From Chloroflexota bacterium (GTDB lineage Bacteria; Chloroflexota; Anaerolineae; Aggregatilineales; Ch27): a stretch of 32,599 nucleotides of DNA. The translations under genes and the position numbers were made by a program. The stretch spans positions 1 through 32,599 of the forward strand of contig JAIOAT010000043.1 of assembly GCA_019873685.1 (NCBI GenBank), given 5' to 3'. This document shows, piece by piece, positions 31,940-32,599 of the stretch; within the stretch, counting starts at the first letter, position 1; every line of letters starts with the position of its first letter. A model generated the notes under the pieces. That model saw only the letters and a program-made list of their open reading frames with translations. It ran no database searches and had not been told where the DNA came from.

Positions 31940-32599
31940 ATGGACGAGATCACCCTCCGCCGCCTGATCCAGCTTAACCGTGAATTCTACCGCACGGTTG
32001 GCGACGAATTCGACCGCACCCGCGGCGCGGCCTGGCCCGGCTGGGCGACGCTGTGGTCGTATCTGCCCCTGCCGGAGGCGCCCGGCGCGTTTGCGGTGCT
32101 GGATGTGGGCTGTGGTAACGGGCGGCTGGGCGTCTTCCTGGCGGAACGGTTTCCGGCAGGTTTGCAGCTATGTTATCACGGAATGGATATCGATGCCGCT
32201 TTGCTGGAACGGGCGGCGCAGGCCCTGGCCGGGCGCAAGGTGATGCTGACCCTGGAGCAGCGCGATGTGATCGCCAGCCCACCGGAGACGGGCGCGTATA
32301 ACCTGGTGGCCCTGTTCGGCGTGCTGCATCATGTGCCGGGGCGCGCCACCCGCCTGAGTCTGTTGCGGGCGCTGGCGGAGCGCGTTGCGCCGGGGGGGCT
32401 GCTGGCCTTTGCCTGCTGGCGCTTCTACGAATATGCCCGCTTCCGGGAGCGGATTGTCCCCTGGCCGGATGACCTGGCCGGGCGGGTGGAAGCTGGCGAC
32501 TACCTGCTGGACTGGCGGCAGGGCGCTTCCGCCCTGCGCTACTGCCACTATGTGGATGACGCCGAACACGCCGCGCTGATCGCCGCGACCGGCCTGGAA
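31940..32599 (+). CDS. Class I SAM-dependent methyltransferase, Trm9-like (3' end outside window)
   Basis: 220 codons are open from ATG 31940 to the right edge without a stop. The SAM-binding motif is VLDVGCGNGRLG (about residues 53-64), followed by an acidic end of strand two (GMDID) and LFGVLHHVPGR as the post-motif helix. The opening segment FYRTVGDEFDRTRGAAWPGW resembles the start of Trm9/ALKBH8-type tRNA wobble-uridine methyltransferases, where F-x-x-T-R-x-x-x-W-P is typical. A general small-molecule methyltransferase remains possible. No Shine-Dalgarno sequence precedes the start; a promoter lies immediately upstream. It is divergent from the kinase operon with no evident functional link. 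Confidence 0.82.
   Translation, partial: MDEITLRRLIQLNREFYRTVGDEFDRTRGAAWPGWATLWSYLPLPEAPGAFAVLDVGCGNGRLGVFLAERFPAGLQLCYHGMDIDAALLERAAQALAGRKVMLTLEQRDVIASPPETGAYNLVALFGVLHHVPGRATRLSLLRALAERVAPGGLLAFACWRFYEYARFRERIVPWPDDLAGRVEAGDYLLDWRQGASALRYCHYVDDAEHAALIAATGLE

Noticed and set aside
1-32599. CRISPR arrays, tRNA or rRNA genes, insertion sequences, phage genes
   Set aside because: No regularly spaced repeats, cloverleaf sequences, transposase motifs or phage structural motifs were seen on either strand.

Overview
The window is moderately to highly GC-rich bacterial DNA. By eye it is GC-poorer in about the first 900 bases and from roughly 5.4 to 10.4 kb. The gene content suggests an Anaerolineae-like member of the Chloroflexota: sugar ABC importers with a Tat-type binding protein and no local ATPase, GH127 and GH4 enzymes, a ScyD/ScyE-like secreted propeller, and a giant PAS/GAF histidine kinase. 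This placement is inference from gene content; there is no rRNA or other marker gene. I saw no tRNA, rRNA, CRISPR array, insertion sequence or phage gene.

Region 1 (1-11.25 kb) looks like a genome-defence island. It holds the 3' end of a UvrD-type helicase gene. Next comes a tight three-gene operon: an Mrr-type endonuclease; a 1718-residue DEAD/DEAH helicase carrying zinc clusters, an MZB/DUF1998-like module and an apparent Vsr-like nuclease tail; and an SNF2/RapA-type helicase of the DrmD/DpdE sort. The two large genes overlap by 8 bases. The combination resembles parts of DISARM, Druantia and Dpd, but no DNA methyltransferase or base-modifying gene is present. A hairpin ends the operon, and a small protein of unknown function follows with its own terminator.

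Region 2 (11.3-24.1 kb) is a plant-glycan uptake and breakdown locus. It contains a clan GH-A glycoside hydrolase, a GH4 NAD-dependent glycosidase behind an extended -10 promoter with a LacI-type operator, a secreted protein of unknown function, an M24 (Xaa-Pro type) peptidase, a GH127 beta-L-arabinofuranosidase, an AraC regulator and a CUT1 sugar importer (binding protein plus two permeases). GH127 together with an Xaa-Pro peptidase and an importer suggests use of arabinosylated, possibly hydroxyproline-linked, plant material.

Region 3 (24.1-25.9 kb) encodes a c-type cytochrome lipoprotein and a secreted beta-propeller, probably one transcript read leftward from a well-formed promoter that has two dyads in its leader.

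Region 4 (26.0-31.8 kb) encodes a 1691-residue hybrid-sensor histidine kinase (two membrane segments, six PAS and two GAF domains) and a stand-alone receiver protein. Two of the PAS domains form a recent 375-bp tandem duplication. At the right edge a Trm9-like methyltransferase gene begins on the plus strand from what appears to be a leaderless promoter, and it runs off the window.

A recurring feature is a long, perfect or near-perfect stem-loop without a strong T tract, placed just after stop codons or in short intra-operon gaps.
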